This document shows, piece after piece, positions 7,177 to 16,307 of a stretch of DNA of 64,000 nt. Source of the stretch: Leifsonia xyli (lineage in GTDB: Bacteria; Actinomycetota; Actinomycetes; Actinomycetales; Microbacteriaceae); NCBI GenBank assembly GCA_003243275.1, contig QFQR01000003.1, forward strand, positions 310,001-374,000, in the 5' to 3' direction. The number at the start of each line of letters is the position of its first letter. Position 1 is the stretch's first letter. Position numbers and translations under genes: made by a program. Under the pieces are notes generated by a model. The model worked only from the letters and a program-made list of their open reading frames with translations. It was not told the origin of the DNA and did no database searches.

Positions 7177-10005
7177 ATGCCCAGAGTCACCGCGATCCTC
7201 GTCGTCCACGACGGCGAACCCTGGCTCGACGGCACCCTCGCGGCCCTCGCCGCCCAGACCAGGCGCCCCGAGGCGCTCGTGGTGGTCGCCGAGCCGAGCA
7301 CCACCTTCGCGCCCGAGGCGCTCGAGCGCGCGGGGGTCACCCAGGTCATCACCGCGACCGGCGGCACACTCGGCGTCGGCATCGAGCGAGGGCTGCGCGC
7401 CGTGCCGCCGCAGGAGGGCGCCGACGAGTGGCTCTGGCTGCTGCGCGCCGACTCCGCACCGGAACCGGATGCCTTGCGCGCCCTGCTCGCCGCCGTCGAG
7501 GTCGCTCCGTCGGTCGCCGTCGCCGGCCCCAAGCTCGTCGACCCCGACGACCACGCGCGGCTGCGTTCCTACGGCGGGACCATGTCGCCCACGGGCGCGA
7601 CCGTCGCCCTCGTCGACGACGAGCTCGACCAGGCGCAGTACGACACCGTCACCGATGTGCTCGCCGTCGCCGTCGACGGCGCGATCGTGCGCCGTGCCGT
7701 CTGGCAGGCCGTCGACGGTCTCGACGCGGGGCTGCCCTCGATGGATTCCGGCCTCGACCTCGGGGTGCGGGTGCGGCTCGCCGGCCACCGCGTGGTGCGG
7801 GTTCCCGCCGCCCGGGTGGAGCGTGCGCGGCGACCCGCGGACATCGGGCGCAAGCGCCCCGCATCCGCCCGGGTCCGTCACCGCATCGCCCGCACCGCGC
7901 AACTGCACCGACGCTTCGTGTACGCGCCCGGCATCATGCTGCCGATCCACTGGCTGAGCCTGCTGCCGCTCGCGCTCGTCCGCGTCGTCGGGCAGCTGCT
8001 CGCCAAGCGCCCCGGCGCCGTTCCTGGGGAGATCTCGTCGGCGTTCCGCGCCGCGTTCGACGGAACCGTCCCGCGTGCCCGGGCGCGGCTCAGACGGGCG
8101 CGTACTGCGGGGTGGCGCGCCGTCGCCCCGCTGCGGATGTCGGGGGCGGAGCTCCGGGAGCACCGCGCCCACGAACGCGACCGGGCCGACGATCGTGCCG
8201 GGCGCGAGCCGGATCTCGTGCGCGCCTCGTTCCTCGGCGGTGGCGTCTGGGTGGTCGCGGTCGCCCTCGTCGCCGGGATCGTCATGTTCTGGCAGCTGCT
8301 CGGGGCCACGGCCCTCGAGGGCGGCGGGCTCGTCCCCCTCGCCTCGGAGGTCAGCGCGCTGTGGTCGCGGCTCGGCTGGGGCTGGCGGGAGATCGGGATC
8401 GGGTTCAGCGGCGCCGCGGATCCGGCATCCGCGCTGTGGGCGCTTCTCGGGTCGGCCACCTGGTGGGACCCCTCGTTCTCGATCGTGGTGCTCTGGCTCG
8501 TCGCGCTGCCGTTCGCGGCGCTCGGCGCCTGGTGGGCGGCGACCCGACTCAGCGAGCGGGCGTGGCCCCCCGTGGCGGCCGCGATCCTCTGGACGGTGGC
8601 CCCGGTGTTCCTCACGGCGCTCGGCGAGGGGCGGATCGGCGCCGTGCTGGCGCACCTGCTGCTGCCCTGGTTCGCACTCGCCCTCATCGAGGGAGCGCGT
8701 TCGTGGAGCGCCTCCGCGGCCGCGTCGCTGCTGTTCGCGGCGATCACGGCGGCGTCGCCCGTGCTGGCGCCCGTGCTGGTCGTCGCGGTGCTCGCGTGGG
8801 CGTTCAGCCGCCCCCGGGGCTTCGCCCGCATCATCGGGGTGCCGATCCCCGCCGCCGTGCTGTTCGCTCCGCTCGTGTTCGACGCGATCCGGCGCGGGTC
8901 GCCGCTCGCGGTGCTCGCCGATCCGGGGGTCGTGCAGCCGTACACGCCGACCAGCGGGTGGGGGCTGCTCATCGGCCGACCGGATGTCGACACCGTCGGC
9001 TGGGACGGCATCCTGACCTCCCTCGGGCTCGGCACCGCCTGGGGCACCCTCGTCCCTGCGGTGCTGCTCGCCCCGGTCGCGGCGCTCGCCGTGCTCGCCC
9101 TCTTCCTGCCGGGCGCGCGTCGATCCATCCCGGCGCTCGCGGTCGCGGCCGGGGGGCTCGCGACGGCGTGGGCGGCCGGGCAGGTGCACGCCACGTCCCT
9201 CGGCTCGGCCGTGACGGGGCCCTGGCCGGGGGCGGCGCTCAGCCTCTACTGGCTGGGGCTGATCGGGGCCGCGGTGGTCGCGCTCGAGGCGATCCGTCGC
9301 GCGGCCGTCGTGACCGGCGTCGTGATGGTCGTGGCGGCGACCCTCGCGGTGACGCCGCTGCTCGGCTCATCCGTGCTGGGGCAGAACCCGGTGCGCTCGG
9401 GCGACGGGCGCATCCTCCCGGCGCTCGTGGACGCTGCGGCGAGCAGCGATCCGGAGGTCGGAACCCTCGTGCTGACGGCGGAGGCCGACGGCTCGCTGCG
9501 CGCGGAGCTGCAGCGCGGTGAGGGTGCGACCCTCGACGACCAGTCGGCCCTGTACGCGGGACGCACCAGGCTGAGCGACGACGAGCGCTCGCTCGCGGCG
9601 CTCGCCGGCAATCTCGCCTCCCGGGGAGGCTACGACCCCGTTCCCGAGCTGCAGCGGTTCCAGATCGGGTTCGTGCTGCTCGCACCGGTCGGGGTCGACC
9701 CGGAGCCGGATGCGGCGGCGGTGCACGAGCGCGTGGTCGAGTCGCTCGACGCCTCGGCGGCGCTCGCGGCGCAGAGCGAGAGCGGCTACGGCACGCTCTG
9801 GGCCTTCGGCGGTCTCGAACGCTCCGTCGACGTGCTCCCCGCGCCGGGCGCCTCCGGGCTGGGGGTGCTCGCTGTGCAGGGGATCGTGCTGCTGGCCGCC
9901 CTGCTGCTCGCGCTCCCGACCCGGCGGCGACGCCGGGTGGTGCAGACGCGGTCCTCGTTCGACGAGCAGGCCGCCACGACCTTCGACGAGGATTCTGATG
10001 GCTGA
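7177..10005 (+). CDS. GT2 glycosyltransferase fused to a multi-span membrane domain
   Basis: 942 residues. Residues 1-~230 are a GT-A domain (VTAILVVHDGEPWLDGTL; WLLRADSAPEPDAL as the metal-site region). After a basic linker, about ten hydrophobic segments (residues ~350-780) and a final membrane helix near the C-terminus place it in the cytoplasmic membrane, with an extracytoplasmic segment between. It probably adds a sugar to a lipid-linked or wall glycan. ATG 7177 is preferred over GTG 7132 because a TAGCGT hexamer precedes it and the codons before it are not conserved-looking. Its last eight bases overlap the DUF5719 gene, and the pair follows whiB2 as in other actinobacteria. Confidence 0.85.
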   Translation: MPRVTAILVVHDGEPWLDGTLAALAAQTRRPEALVVVAEPSTTFAPEALERAGVTQVITATGGTLGVGIERGLRAVPPQEGADEWLWLLRADSAPEPDALRALLAAVEVAPSVAVAGPKLVDPDDHARLRSYGGTMSPTGATVALVDDELDQAQYDTVTDVLAVAVDGAIVRRAVWQAVDGLDAGLPSMDSGLDLGVRVRLAGHRVVRVPAARVERARRPADIGRKRPASARVRHRIARTAQLHRRFVYAPGIMLPIHWLSLLPLALVRVVGQLLAKRPGAVPGEISSAFRAAFDGTVPRARARLRRARTAGWRAVAPLRMSGAELREHRAHERDRADDRAGREPDLVRASFLGGGVWVVAVALVAGIVMFWQLLGATALEGGGLVPLASEVSALWSRLGWGWREIGIGFSGAADPASALWALLGSATWWDPSFSIVVLWLVALPFAALGAWWAATRLSERAWPPVAAAILWTVAPVFLTALGEGRIGAVLAHLLLPWFALALIEGARSWSASAAASLLFAAITAASPVLAPVLVVAVLAWAFSRPRGFARIIGVPIPAAVLFAPLVFDAIRRGSPLAVLADPGVVQPYTPTSGWGLLIGRPDVDTVGWDGILTSLGLGTAWGTLVPAVLLAPVAALAVLALFLPGARRSIPALAVAAGGLATAWAAGQVHATSLGSAVTGPWPGAALSLYWLGLIGAAVVALEAIRRAAVVTGVVMVVAATLAVTPLLGSSVLGQNPVRSGDGRILPALVDAAASSDPEVGTLVLTAEADGSLRAELQRGEGATLDDQSALYAGRTRLSDDERSLAALAGNLASRGGYDPVPELQRFQIGFVLLAPVGVDPEPDAAAVHERVVESLDASAALAAQSESGYGTLWAFGGLERSVDVLPAPGASGLGVLAVQGIVLLAALLLALPTRRRRRVVQTRSSFDEQAATTFDEDSDG

Positions 10006-11620
10006 CGACGATCGCCCCGAGCCGGACCTCGCGCCGGACCTCGCGCCCGAGCCCGCGACGGAGCCCGCGCTGGAGCCTGAACCCGCGCCCGAACCCGCGC
10101 CCGAACCGGACTCGTCGGCCGCAGCTCCCCGCGCCCGCGGCATCGGCCGCACCGTCACGGTGATCTCGCTGCGCGTGGTGCGGGGACTCGTCGGCGCCGC
10201 CGCGGCCCTCGCGGTCATCCTCGCGGTCGGGTTCGTGCCGTTGCCGACCGTCGGCATCGCACCGCTCGCGGTGAGAGTCGAACCGCAGCCAGCCGACCTG
10301 CTCGCACTCTGCTCCGGTGCTCTGCTGCGCCTCGGTGACGACGCCGGCGAGAACGCGGGGCAGCCCACCGCGGTCGGCGTGCCCGAGCTGACGGTGGCGG
10401 CATCCGGCGGCTCCGTCGAGCGCAGCGCGCTCGGCCAGAGCGACGCGGGCACCGGCGGCACGCCGCAAGCACCCGTCGCACTCCGGGTCGCGTCGTCCGC
10501 GAACGCCCTGCTCTCGGTCGCACAGTCGCAGAACGCGACGGGCGAAGGCGGTCTCCGCGGATTCGCCGCCGCATCCTGCCCCGAGCCGACGAGTTCGGCT
10601 TGGCTCGTCGGCGGTGCGACGACGGTCGGCCGCACCACGCTGCTGCTGCTCGCGAACCCCACCGCGGTGACCGCGCAGGTGACCGTGAGCATGTGGGGCG
10701 AGTCCGGGCCGGTGACCGCCCCCGGAATGTCGGGCATCTCGGTGCCGGCGGGGGGCCAGCGCGTGCTCCCGCTGTCCGGGTTCGCGCCGGGGCTGTCCTC
10801 GCCCGTGCTGCACGTCGAGGCGCGCGGCGGCCAGGTGGTCGCGGCGCTCCAGACCTCCGTCATCCGCGTGCTCGATCCGGGCGGCGTCGACCTCGTCTCG
10901 GCCGGAGCCCCGCCTGCGCGCGCGGTGACCATCCCCGCCGTGCGGATCTTCGACGAGCAGGGGGTGTCGAGCTCGCTCGGCATCGCGGGCTACGACGACC
11001 TCGAGGCGGTGCTGCGCGTCGGCAACCCGGGCGAGGCCGAGGCGAAGGTCGAGGTGAGCGTCGTGCCTGCCGCTGCGGGCGGCTCCGCCACCTCGTTCGA
11101 CCTCGAGATCGACCCAGGCGGGGTGCTCGACACCCCGCTCGCCGCCGCCCTCCCGCTCGGCGCCGCGCCGTTCTCCGACGGCAGCTACACCGTCACGGTG
11201 ACCTCCGACCAGCCGGTCGTCGCGGGCGTGCGCACCTCTACCGCGACGACGCCGAGCTCGGATGCCGACGGGGGCCTGCAGCCGGGGCGTTCCGACCTCG
11301 CGTGGGCGGCATCCGCCCCCGCGCTGCGCGGGGATGTCGCCGTCGCGGTCGCCGACGGGCCCGCCCCGATGCTCGCGCTGGCGGCGGCCGACGGGCTCGC
11401 CCACACGGTCACCCTCACACCGCTCGGGGCCGGGAACGCCCTCACCCTCGCCGTTCCGGCGAGCGGTTCGCTCGCGGTGGCGGTCGCCCCCGGCGGCTAT
11501 CGGCTGACCGGCACGGCGGGTGTCGCGGCCGCGCTGAGCTTCGCGGGCGCGGGTGCGCTCGCGGGGTATCCGCTCGCCTCGCCGCGTGAGGCGGACAGCG
11601 TGATCGTCGTGCGCCCGTAG
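9998..11620 (+). CDS. DUF5719-family membrane-anchored protein
   Basis: 540 residues. It has a short cytoplasmic Pro/Glu/Asp-rich N-terminus (about residues 5-40), a single membrane helix (about 60-85), and then a large extracytoplasmic beta-rich region low in charged clusters. This layout and its place directly after the GT2 membrane protein match DUF5719 proteins of the whiB2-manB region; no enzymatic motif is seen. The start overlaps the preceding gene by eight bases, so translation is coupled. A role beside the glycosyltransferase in envelope glycan building is inferred from context only. Confidence 0.75.
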   Translation: MADDDRPEPDLAPDLAPEPATEPALEPEPAPEPAPEPDSSAAAPRARGIGRTVTVISLRVVRGLVGAAAALAVILAVGFVPLPTVGIAPLAVRVEPQPADLLALCSGALLRLGDDAGENAGQPTAVGVPELTVAASGGSVERSALGQSDAGTGGTPQAPVALRVASSANALLSVAQSQNATGEGGLRGFAAASCPEPTSSAWLVGGATTVGRTTLLLLANPTAVTAQVTVSMWGESGPVTAPGMSGISVPAGGQRVLPLSGFAPGLSSPVLHVEARGGQVVAALQTSVIRVLDPGGVDLVSAGAPPARAVTIPAVRIFDEQGVSSSLGIAGYDDLEAVLRVGNPGEAEAKVEVSVVPAAAGGSATSFDLEIDPGGVLDTPLAAALPLGAAPFSDGSYTVTVTSDQPVVAGVRTSTATTPSSDADGGLQPGRSDLAWAASAPALRGDVAVAVADGPAPMLALAAADGLAHTVTLTPLGAGNALTLAVPASGSLAVAVAPGGYRLTGTAGVAAALSFAGAGALAGYPLASPREADSVIVVRP

Positions 11621-11672
11621 CGGCGTTCCGGGCGATCGGAGCGGGCCGGGGCCGGGCGGATCGGACCCGGGC

Positions 11673-12107
11673 TCAGAAGTGCCGGTAGCGCTCCGGCGCG
11701 ATATCCCACGGATCCTTGCCGAGCAGCTCGGCGACGGCGCGGAACACGCAGCTCTCGATGTAGGAGCGGCGGTGCCAGGCATCGTTGCGGTGCAGGTGCG
11801 CGAGCCGCTCGATCGGCACGCGGTACAGCACGATCCGACGACTGCGCGCATCCGTTCGCCAGCGGTCGACGCCCGCGGCACCGGGCGCGCCCGGCGGGAA
11901 CCCGGCGACCTCGAACCGCACCCCGCTCAGCTCCTCGGGCCACAGCACGCGCAGGTAGTCGACGGCGGATGCGACGCACACGTCGAAGAAGTCGAGCCGG
12001 GTGCGCAGCATCGGCAGGTGCGGGCCGGTGACGGCCGAGCGCAGACCGCGCCCGTGCCGATCCCGGTAGCCGGCCCGGGGCGAGACGTGTCGTGCGGGGC
12101 GGGCCAT
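11673..12107 (-). CDS. Metallopeptidase-family (zincin-like) protein without HExxH
   Basis: 144 residues. The N-terminal RDRHGRGLR signature, the RRIVLYRVPIERLA region and the closing YIESCVFRAVAELLGKDP segment resemble the actinobacterial zincin-like family of M. tuberculosis Rv3259, also found beside whiB2 and DUF3499. A canonical HExxH is absent: the helix that would carry it reads SYIESCVF, so catalysis is doubtful. The ATG is six bases downstream of a TACACT hexamer on this strand, implying a leaderless transcript. It is divergent from the DUF3499 gene. Function is unknown. Confidence 0.75.
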   Translation of the reverse strand: MARPARHVSPRAGYRDRHGRGLRSAVTGPHLPMLRTRLDFFDVCVASAVDYLRVLWPEELSGVRFEVAGFPPGAPGAAGVDRWRTDARSRRIVLYRVPIERLAHLHRNDAWHRRSYIESCVFRAVAELLGKDPWDIAPERYRHF

Positions 12108-12113
12108 GACGTC

Positions 12114-12169
12114 AGTGTAGGGCGCGGGCCCGCGGATGCGCCCGAGGCCCGGCATCTCGGCGGTAGGCT
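12114..12169. promoter_or_regulatory. Divergent leaderless promoter pair
   Basis: The 69-bp gap holds TACACT on the minus strand (12119-12114, six bases before ATG 12107) and TAGGCT on the plus strand (12164-12169, seven bases before ATG 12177). Neither start has a ribosome-site sequence, so both units are predicted leaderless. Confidence 0.6.
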
Positions 12170-12176
12170 CACCTCG

Positions 12177-12392
12177 ATGAGTGCGAGGCCGTGCAGCAAG
12201 GTGGCCTGCGGCCGGGATGCCGTGGCGACGCTCACCTATGACTACGCGGATGCGATGGCGGTGCTCGGCCCGCTCGCGGTGCGTCGCGAACCGCACGGCT
12301 ACGACCTCTGCGAGCGTCACGCCGAGCGGCTCTCGGCACCGCAGGGGTGGCAGATCGTGCGGCACGTGACGGTCGGTGAACTACGCTCGTGA
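12177..12392 (+). CDS. DUF3499 zinc-ribbon-like small protein
   Basis: 71 residues. Conserved metal-ligand candidates are Cys6, Cys11, Cys45 and His48 (a CxxxxC pair and a CxxH pair), typical of actinobacterial DUF3499 proteins found between the zincin-like gene and manB. Function is unknown; the fold suggests a small zinc ribbon. The start is set by TAGGCT seven bases upstream and by the absence of any other start. manB begins three bases after the stop, and a TACGCT hexamer inside the 3' end of this gene could also drive manB on its own. Confidence 0.85.
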   Translation: MSARPCSKVACGRDAVATLTYDYADAMAVLGPLAVRREPHGYDLCERHAERLSAPQGWQIVRHVTVGELRS

Positions 12393-12395
12393 GGC

Positions 12396-13808
12396 GTGAG
12401 CGGCGTTGATCTGACTGCATTCGTGAAGGCCTACGACGTGCGAGGGCTGGTCGGCACCGAGCTGACCGTCGAGGCGGTCGAGGCCCTTGCGGCAGGCTTC
12501 GTCGACGAGCTCGGCGCGGCGGGCACGACCGTCGTGGTCGGTCACGACATGCGGGACTCGAGCCCCGAGTTCGCGGCGGCGTTCGGCCGGGGGGCCTCGG
12601 CGCGTGGTGCCGAGGTCGTCGACATCGGGCTCTGCTCGACCGACGAGACCTACTTCGCATCCGGCTGGCTCGATGCTCCCGCCGCGATGTTCACCGCGAG
12701 CCACAACCCGGCCCGCTACAACGGCATCAAGTTCAGTCGGGCGGGCGCCCAGGCCATCTCGCTCGGCACCGGGCTCGCGGCGATCCGCGACCGCGCGCAG
12801 GCCTACCTGGACGCCGGCGGGGTCGCGCGCGTCGAGACACCGGGGTCGGTGCGGAGCCGTGACGTGCTGCCGGACTACGCGGCGCACCTGCGCTCGCTCG
12901 TGGATCTCTCCGGCACCCGTCCGCTGCGGGTGGTCGTGGATGCCGGAAACGGCATGGGCGGGTTGACGGTGCCCGCCGTGCTCGGCGGGGCTGCGGGGCT
13001 CACCCCGCTGCCGCTCGAGATCATCCCGCTCTACTTCGAGCTCGACGGCACCTTCCCGAACCACGAGGCGAACCCCCTCGAGCCGGCGAACCTGGTCGAC
13101 CTGCAGCGGGCCGTCGTGGCGCACGGGGCCGACCTGGGGCTCGCCTTCGACGGCGATGCCGACCGCTGCTTCGTGGTCGACGAGACGGGTGCCCCGGTCA
13201 CCCCGAGCGCGGTCGCGGCGATCGTCGCCCAGCGTGAGATCGCGCGGGCACGGGCGGCGGGCGACGAGGGTGAGATCTTCGTGATCCACAACCTCATCAC
13301 CTCGCGGTTCGTGCCGGAGGCGATCGAGGCCGCGGGGGCCACCCCGGTGCGCACCCACGTCGGCCACTCGCTCATCAAGGATCGGATGCGCGAGACCGGC
13401 GCGGTCTTCGGCGGCGAGCACTCGGCGCACTACTACTTCCGCGACTTCTGGGGCGCCGACAACGGCATGCTCGCCGCGATGCACCTGCTCGCCGAGTTCG
13501 GCGGTCAGGATGCGCCGCTCTCGCGGTTCGCGGCTGCCTTCGACCCCTATGCGCTCTCGGACGAGATCAACTCGACGGTTGACGACGTGCCCGCCGCCTA
13601 CACGCGCATCGTGGAGGCGTTCGCGGGTCGCGGCGAGTTCGACGAGCTCGACGGGCTCACCGTGACGGGAGCCCCCGAGGAGGGGTTCTGGTGGTTCAAC
13701 GTGCGCCCCTCGAACACGGAGCCCCTGCTGCGGCTCAACGTCGAGGCGGCCACACCGGAGCAACTCGCGCCCATCCGCGACGAGGTGCTGGCTCTCATCC
13801 GTTCCTGA
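12396..13808 (+). CDS. manB: Phosphomannomutase/phosphoglucomutase
   Basis: 470 residues, the normal length for bacterial alpha-D-phosphohexomutases. It converts mannose-6-P to mannose-1-P for GDP-mannose, and possibly glucose phosphates. The phosphoserine loop is TASHNPARYNG (about residues 97-107), the metal loop DGDADR lies near residue 251, and the phosphate-binding C-terminal loop is RPSNTEPLLRLN. The GTG start is supported by TACGCT eight bases upstream and by the conserved KAYDVRG motif beginning at residue 11. It pairs functionally with manA at 3360. Confidence 0.95.
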   Translation: MSGVDLTAFVKAYDVRGLVGTELTVEAVEALAAGFVDELGAAGTTVVVGHDMRDSSPEFAAAFGRGASARGAEVVDIGLCSTDETYFASGWLDAPAAMFTASHNPARYNGIKFSRAGAQAISLGTGLAAIRDRAQAYLDAGGVARVETPGSVRSRDVLPDYAAHLRSLVDLSGTRPLRVVVDAGNGMGGLTVPAVLGGAAGLTPLPLEIIPLYFELDGTFPNHEANPLEPANLVDLQRAVVAHGADLGLAFDGDADRCFVVDETGAPVTPSAVAAIVAQREIARARAAGDEGEIFVIHNLITSRFVPEAIEAAGATPVRTHVGHSLIKDRMRETGAVFGGEHSAHYYFRDFWGADNGMLAAMHLLAEFGGQDAPLSRFAAAFDPYALSDEINSTVDDVPAAYTRIVEAFAGRGEFDELDGLTVTGAPEEGFWWFNVRPSNTEPLLRLNVEAATPEQLAPIRDEVLALIRS

Positions 13809-13809
13809 G

Positions 13810-13893
13810 TCCCTGCCAAACGCTGTAGCGGTCGCCGCCCGGCGGCAGCAGTCTCTGGTGCGGGAGGCGTGACGCTGCAGCGTTTGGCAGGGA
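13810..13893. repeat. Perfect 16-bp inverted repeat before sahH
   Basis: TCCCTGCCAAACGCTG (13810-13825) is matched exactly in inverse by 13878-13893, with a 52-bp spacer that is itself GC-rich. It starts one base after the manB stop and ends 34 bp before sahH. It could end the manB transcript or be a repetitive palindrome; a related core (AAACGCTGCAGCGTT) occurs inside putA near 47697. Confidence 0.7.
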
Positions 13894-13927
13894 TGTCATG
13901 CAACGAGGAGCCTGCGACAATGGGGGG

Positions 13928-15415
13928 ATGAGCATCGTCACCCCCGCATCCGCGACCGCCGTCCCGTTCCAGGTCGCCGAGCTCTCGCTCGCCGAGGCGG
14001 GCCGCCACCAGATCCGCCTCGCCGAGAACGAGATGCCGGGTCTGATGGCGCTCCGCGAGGAGTTCGGCCCGACCCAGCCCCTCGCCGGTGCCCGCATCGC
14101 CGGCTCGCTGCACATGACGGTGCAGACCGCGGTGCTCATCGAGACCCTCGTCGCCCTCGGCGCGCAGGTGCGCTGGGCGAGCTGCAACATCTTCTCCACC
14201 CAGGATGAGGCGGCCGCCGCCGTCGTCGTCGGCCCGACCGGCACGGTCGAGGCGCCCGCGGGGGTTCCCGTCTTCGCCTGGAAGGGCGAGACCCTCGAGG
14301 AGTACTGGTGGGCCACCAGCCGCATCTTCGACTGGAGCGCGGAGGCCGCAGCCGCCGGCGCCGACTGGACGGGCCCGAACCTCATCCTCGACGACGGCGG
14401 CGACGCGACCCTGCTCGTGCACACCGGACGCGAGTACGAGCTCGCCGGCGCCGTGCCGGCAACCCCCGAGGGCGCGAGCCACGAGTGGAGCGTCGTGCTC
14501 GACACCCTGCGCGCCTCGCTCGCCGAGGACCCGCAGCGCTGGACCCGGATCGCCGCCGACATCCAGGGCGTCACCGAGGAGACCACGACGGGCGTGCACC
14601 GGCTCTACGAGCTGCACCGCGAGGGCCGCCTGCTGTTCCCGGCGATCAACGTCAACGACTCGGTCACGAAGTCGAAGTTCGACAACAAGTACGGCATCCG
14701 CCACTCCCTTCCCGACGGGCTGAACCGCGCCACCGATGTGCTGATGGGCGGCAAGGTCGCCTTCGTCTGCGGCTACGGGGATGTCGGCAAGGGCGCCGCG
14801 GAGGCGCTGCGTGGGCAGGGTGCGCGCGTGGTGATCTCCGAGATCGACCCCATCAACGCCCTGCAGGCCGCGATGGACGGCTACCAGGTCGCGCGGCTCG
14901 ACACCCTCGTCGACCAGGTCGACTTCGTCATCACCACCACGGGCAACAAGGACGTCGTGACGGTCGACCACATCCTGAACCTCAAGCACCAGGCGGTGAT
15001 CGCGAACGTCGGGCACTTCGACAACGAGATCGACATGGCCGGGCTCGAGGCGATCCCCGGTGCCGTGCGCGTCGAGATCAAGCCGCAGGTGCACGAGTGG
15101 CGGCTGCCGAACGGACGCAGCGTTCTCGTGCTCTCCGAGGGGCGGCTCATGAACCTCGGCAACGCGACCGGCCACCCGAGCTTCGTGATGAGCAACTCCT
15201 TCAGCAACCAGGTGCTCGCGCAGCTGGAGCTGTGGGTGAACCGCGCCGCCTACGAGACCCGGGTGTACGTGCTGCCGAAGGTGCTCGACGAGAAGGTCGC
15301 GCGCCTGCACCTCGCCTCGCTCGGGGTGGAGCTCACGGTGCTCACCCCGGAGCAGGCCGACTACATCGGCGTGCCCGTCGAGGGGCCGTACAAGGCGGAG
15401 CACTACCGGTACTGA
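13928..15415 (+). CDS. ahcY: Adenosylhomocysteinase
   Basis: 495 residues. It hydrolyses S-adenosylhomocysteine to adenosine and homocysteine, clearing the product of methyl transfer. The N-terminal substrate domain has SLHMTVQTAVLIETL. The NAD-binding loop is CGYGDVGKGAA (GxGxxG). The C-terminus ends KAEHYRY, as in the tetrameric family. ATG 13928 is preferred over a start ten codons upstream because GACAAT ends six bases before it, suggesting a leaderless message. A perfect inverted repeat separates it from manB. Position between manB and the mtrAB region matches other actinobacteria, but no thymidylate kinase gene follows here. Confidence 0.97.
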   Translation: MSIVTPASATAVPFQVAELSLAEAGRHQIRLAENEMPGLMALREEFGPTQPLAGARIAGSLHMTVQTAVLIETLVALGAQVRWASCNIFSTQDEAAAAVVVGPTGTVEAPAGVPVFAWKGETLEEYWWATSRIFDWSAEAAAAGADWTGPNLILDDGGDATLLVHTGREYELAGAVPATPEGASHEWSVVLDTLRASLAEDPQRWTRIAADIQGVTEETTTGVHRLYELHREGRLLFPAINVNDSVTKSKFDNKYGIRHSLPDGLNRATDVLMGGKVAFVCGYGDVGKGAAEALRGQGARVVISEIDPINALQAAMDGYQVARLDTLVDQVDFVITTTGNKDVVTVDHILNLKHQAVIANVGHFDNEIDMAGLEAIPGAVRVEIKPQVHEWRLPNGRSVLVLSEGRLMNLGNATGHPSFVMSNSFSNQVLAQLELWVNRAAYETRVYVLPKVLDEKVARLHLASLGVELTVLTPEQADYIGVPVEGPYKAEHYRY

Positions 15416-15417
15416 GC

Positions 15418-15432
15418 GGGGCGTCGCGCCCC
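15418..15432. terminator. Short GC hairpin between convergent genes
   Basis: GGGGCG and CGCCCC flank a three-base loop directly after the sahH stop and before the end of the RDD gene on the other strand. No T-run follows. Confidence 0.45.
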
Positions 15433-15459
15433 CCAGCCCCGCGCCCAGAGGCCGTGCTG

Positions 15460-16299
15460 CTAGCCGTGCAGCACCGGCGCGAGCCGCGCGAGCCGCTCCG
15501 CCTCGAGCGCGAGCGCCCGCGCCTCACGCTCGCGCCGCGCCACGGTGACCCCCGCGAGGAACAGCTCCGGGTCGACCGGCGGCAGCGGTGACACGTACTG
15601 CGACGCCTCGAAGGCGAGCTGCTGGGCGAGGTAGCCGCGACGGCTCTGATCGAAGTCGCGCGCCGAGGCGAGGAACATCGCGATGCGCCGGGCGAGCGGG
15701 TCGGGCATCCGCGCCACGTCGGCGACCTGCGCCCATCCGAGCAGCTCGAGCGGCATGCCGAAGATCGGCGTCGCCACCCGGGGGGCTCGTTCGTATTGGG
15801 CGTAGGTGCCCGCGAGGTGGTCACCGAGTCGCTTGGACCGCGGCGACAGGATGCCGACGAGCGCCGCGAGGCCGCCGAGCGTCATCAGGAAGTCGATGAC
15901 CCCGACGAGGGCGCGGATGGCGGCCTGACGGAACCCGGCCGCCCCGCCGTCGTCGCGCACGATGCGCGAGCCCACCGCGAGCCGTCCGAGCGACTTGCCA
16001 CGGGTGAGGGTCTCGACCATGCACGGGGCGACGACGAAGGCGACCACGAGGCTCGTGATCATGAAGAATCCCGACCAGGCCGCCTCGGCGCCGAGTTGCC
16101 CGGCGGGGATGAAGAAGGCCATCAGCAGCACGACGAAGAGGATGAGCGAGGCGACGAAGTCGATCACCGCACCGCCCGCGCGGAGGGCGAATCCGGCGGG
16201 GCGGAGGTCGAGGGCGACGGCCTCGCCGGTCATCAGCGCGTCGTCGTCGGCGAGGGTGTCGACCCAGTCCGCATCCGGCTCTGCCGCCATGCGTATCAT
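15460..16299 (-). CDS. RDD family membrane protein
   Basis: 279 residues. The RDD domain covers about residues 30-175: LRPAGFALRAGGAVIDFVAS starts the first helix, followed by two or three more, with the conserved TLTRGKSLGRLAVGSRIVRDD loop. The C-terminal ~100 residues are cytosolic and charged. RDD proteins are membrane proteins of mostly unknown transport role. The gene is divergent from the SpoIIM-like gene by eight bases, the same pairing as Rv3695/Rv3694c. A second in-frame ATG at 16290 is equally possible, because no ribosome site separates the two. Confidence 0.85.
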   Translation of the reverse strand: MIRMAAEPDADWVDTLADDDALMTGEAVALDLRPAGFALRAGGAVIDFVASLILFVVLLMAFFIPAGQLGAEAAWSGFFMITSLVVAFVVAPCMVETLTRGKSLGRLAVGSRIVRDDGGAAGFRQAAIRALVGVIDFLMTLGGLAALVGILSPRSKRLGDHLAGTYAQYERAPRVATPIFGMPLELLGWAQVADVARMPDPLARRIAMFLASARDFDQSRRGYLAQQLAFEASQYVSPLPPVDPELFLAGVTVARREREARALALEAERLARLAPVLHG

Positions 16300-16307
16300 T
16301 CAAGCAG

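Noticed and set aside
13810..13927. S-adenosylhomocysteine riboswitch before sahH
   Set aside because: Only a simple inverted repeat is seen, no conserved pseudoknot core, and the GACAAT hexamer six bases before ATG suggests the transcript starts at the gene, leaving no leader.
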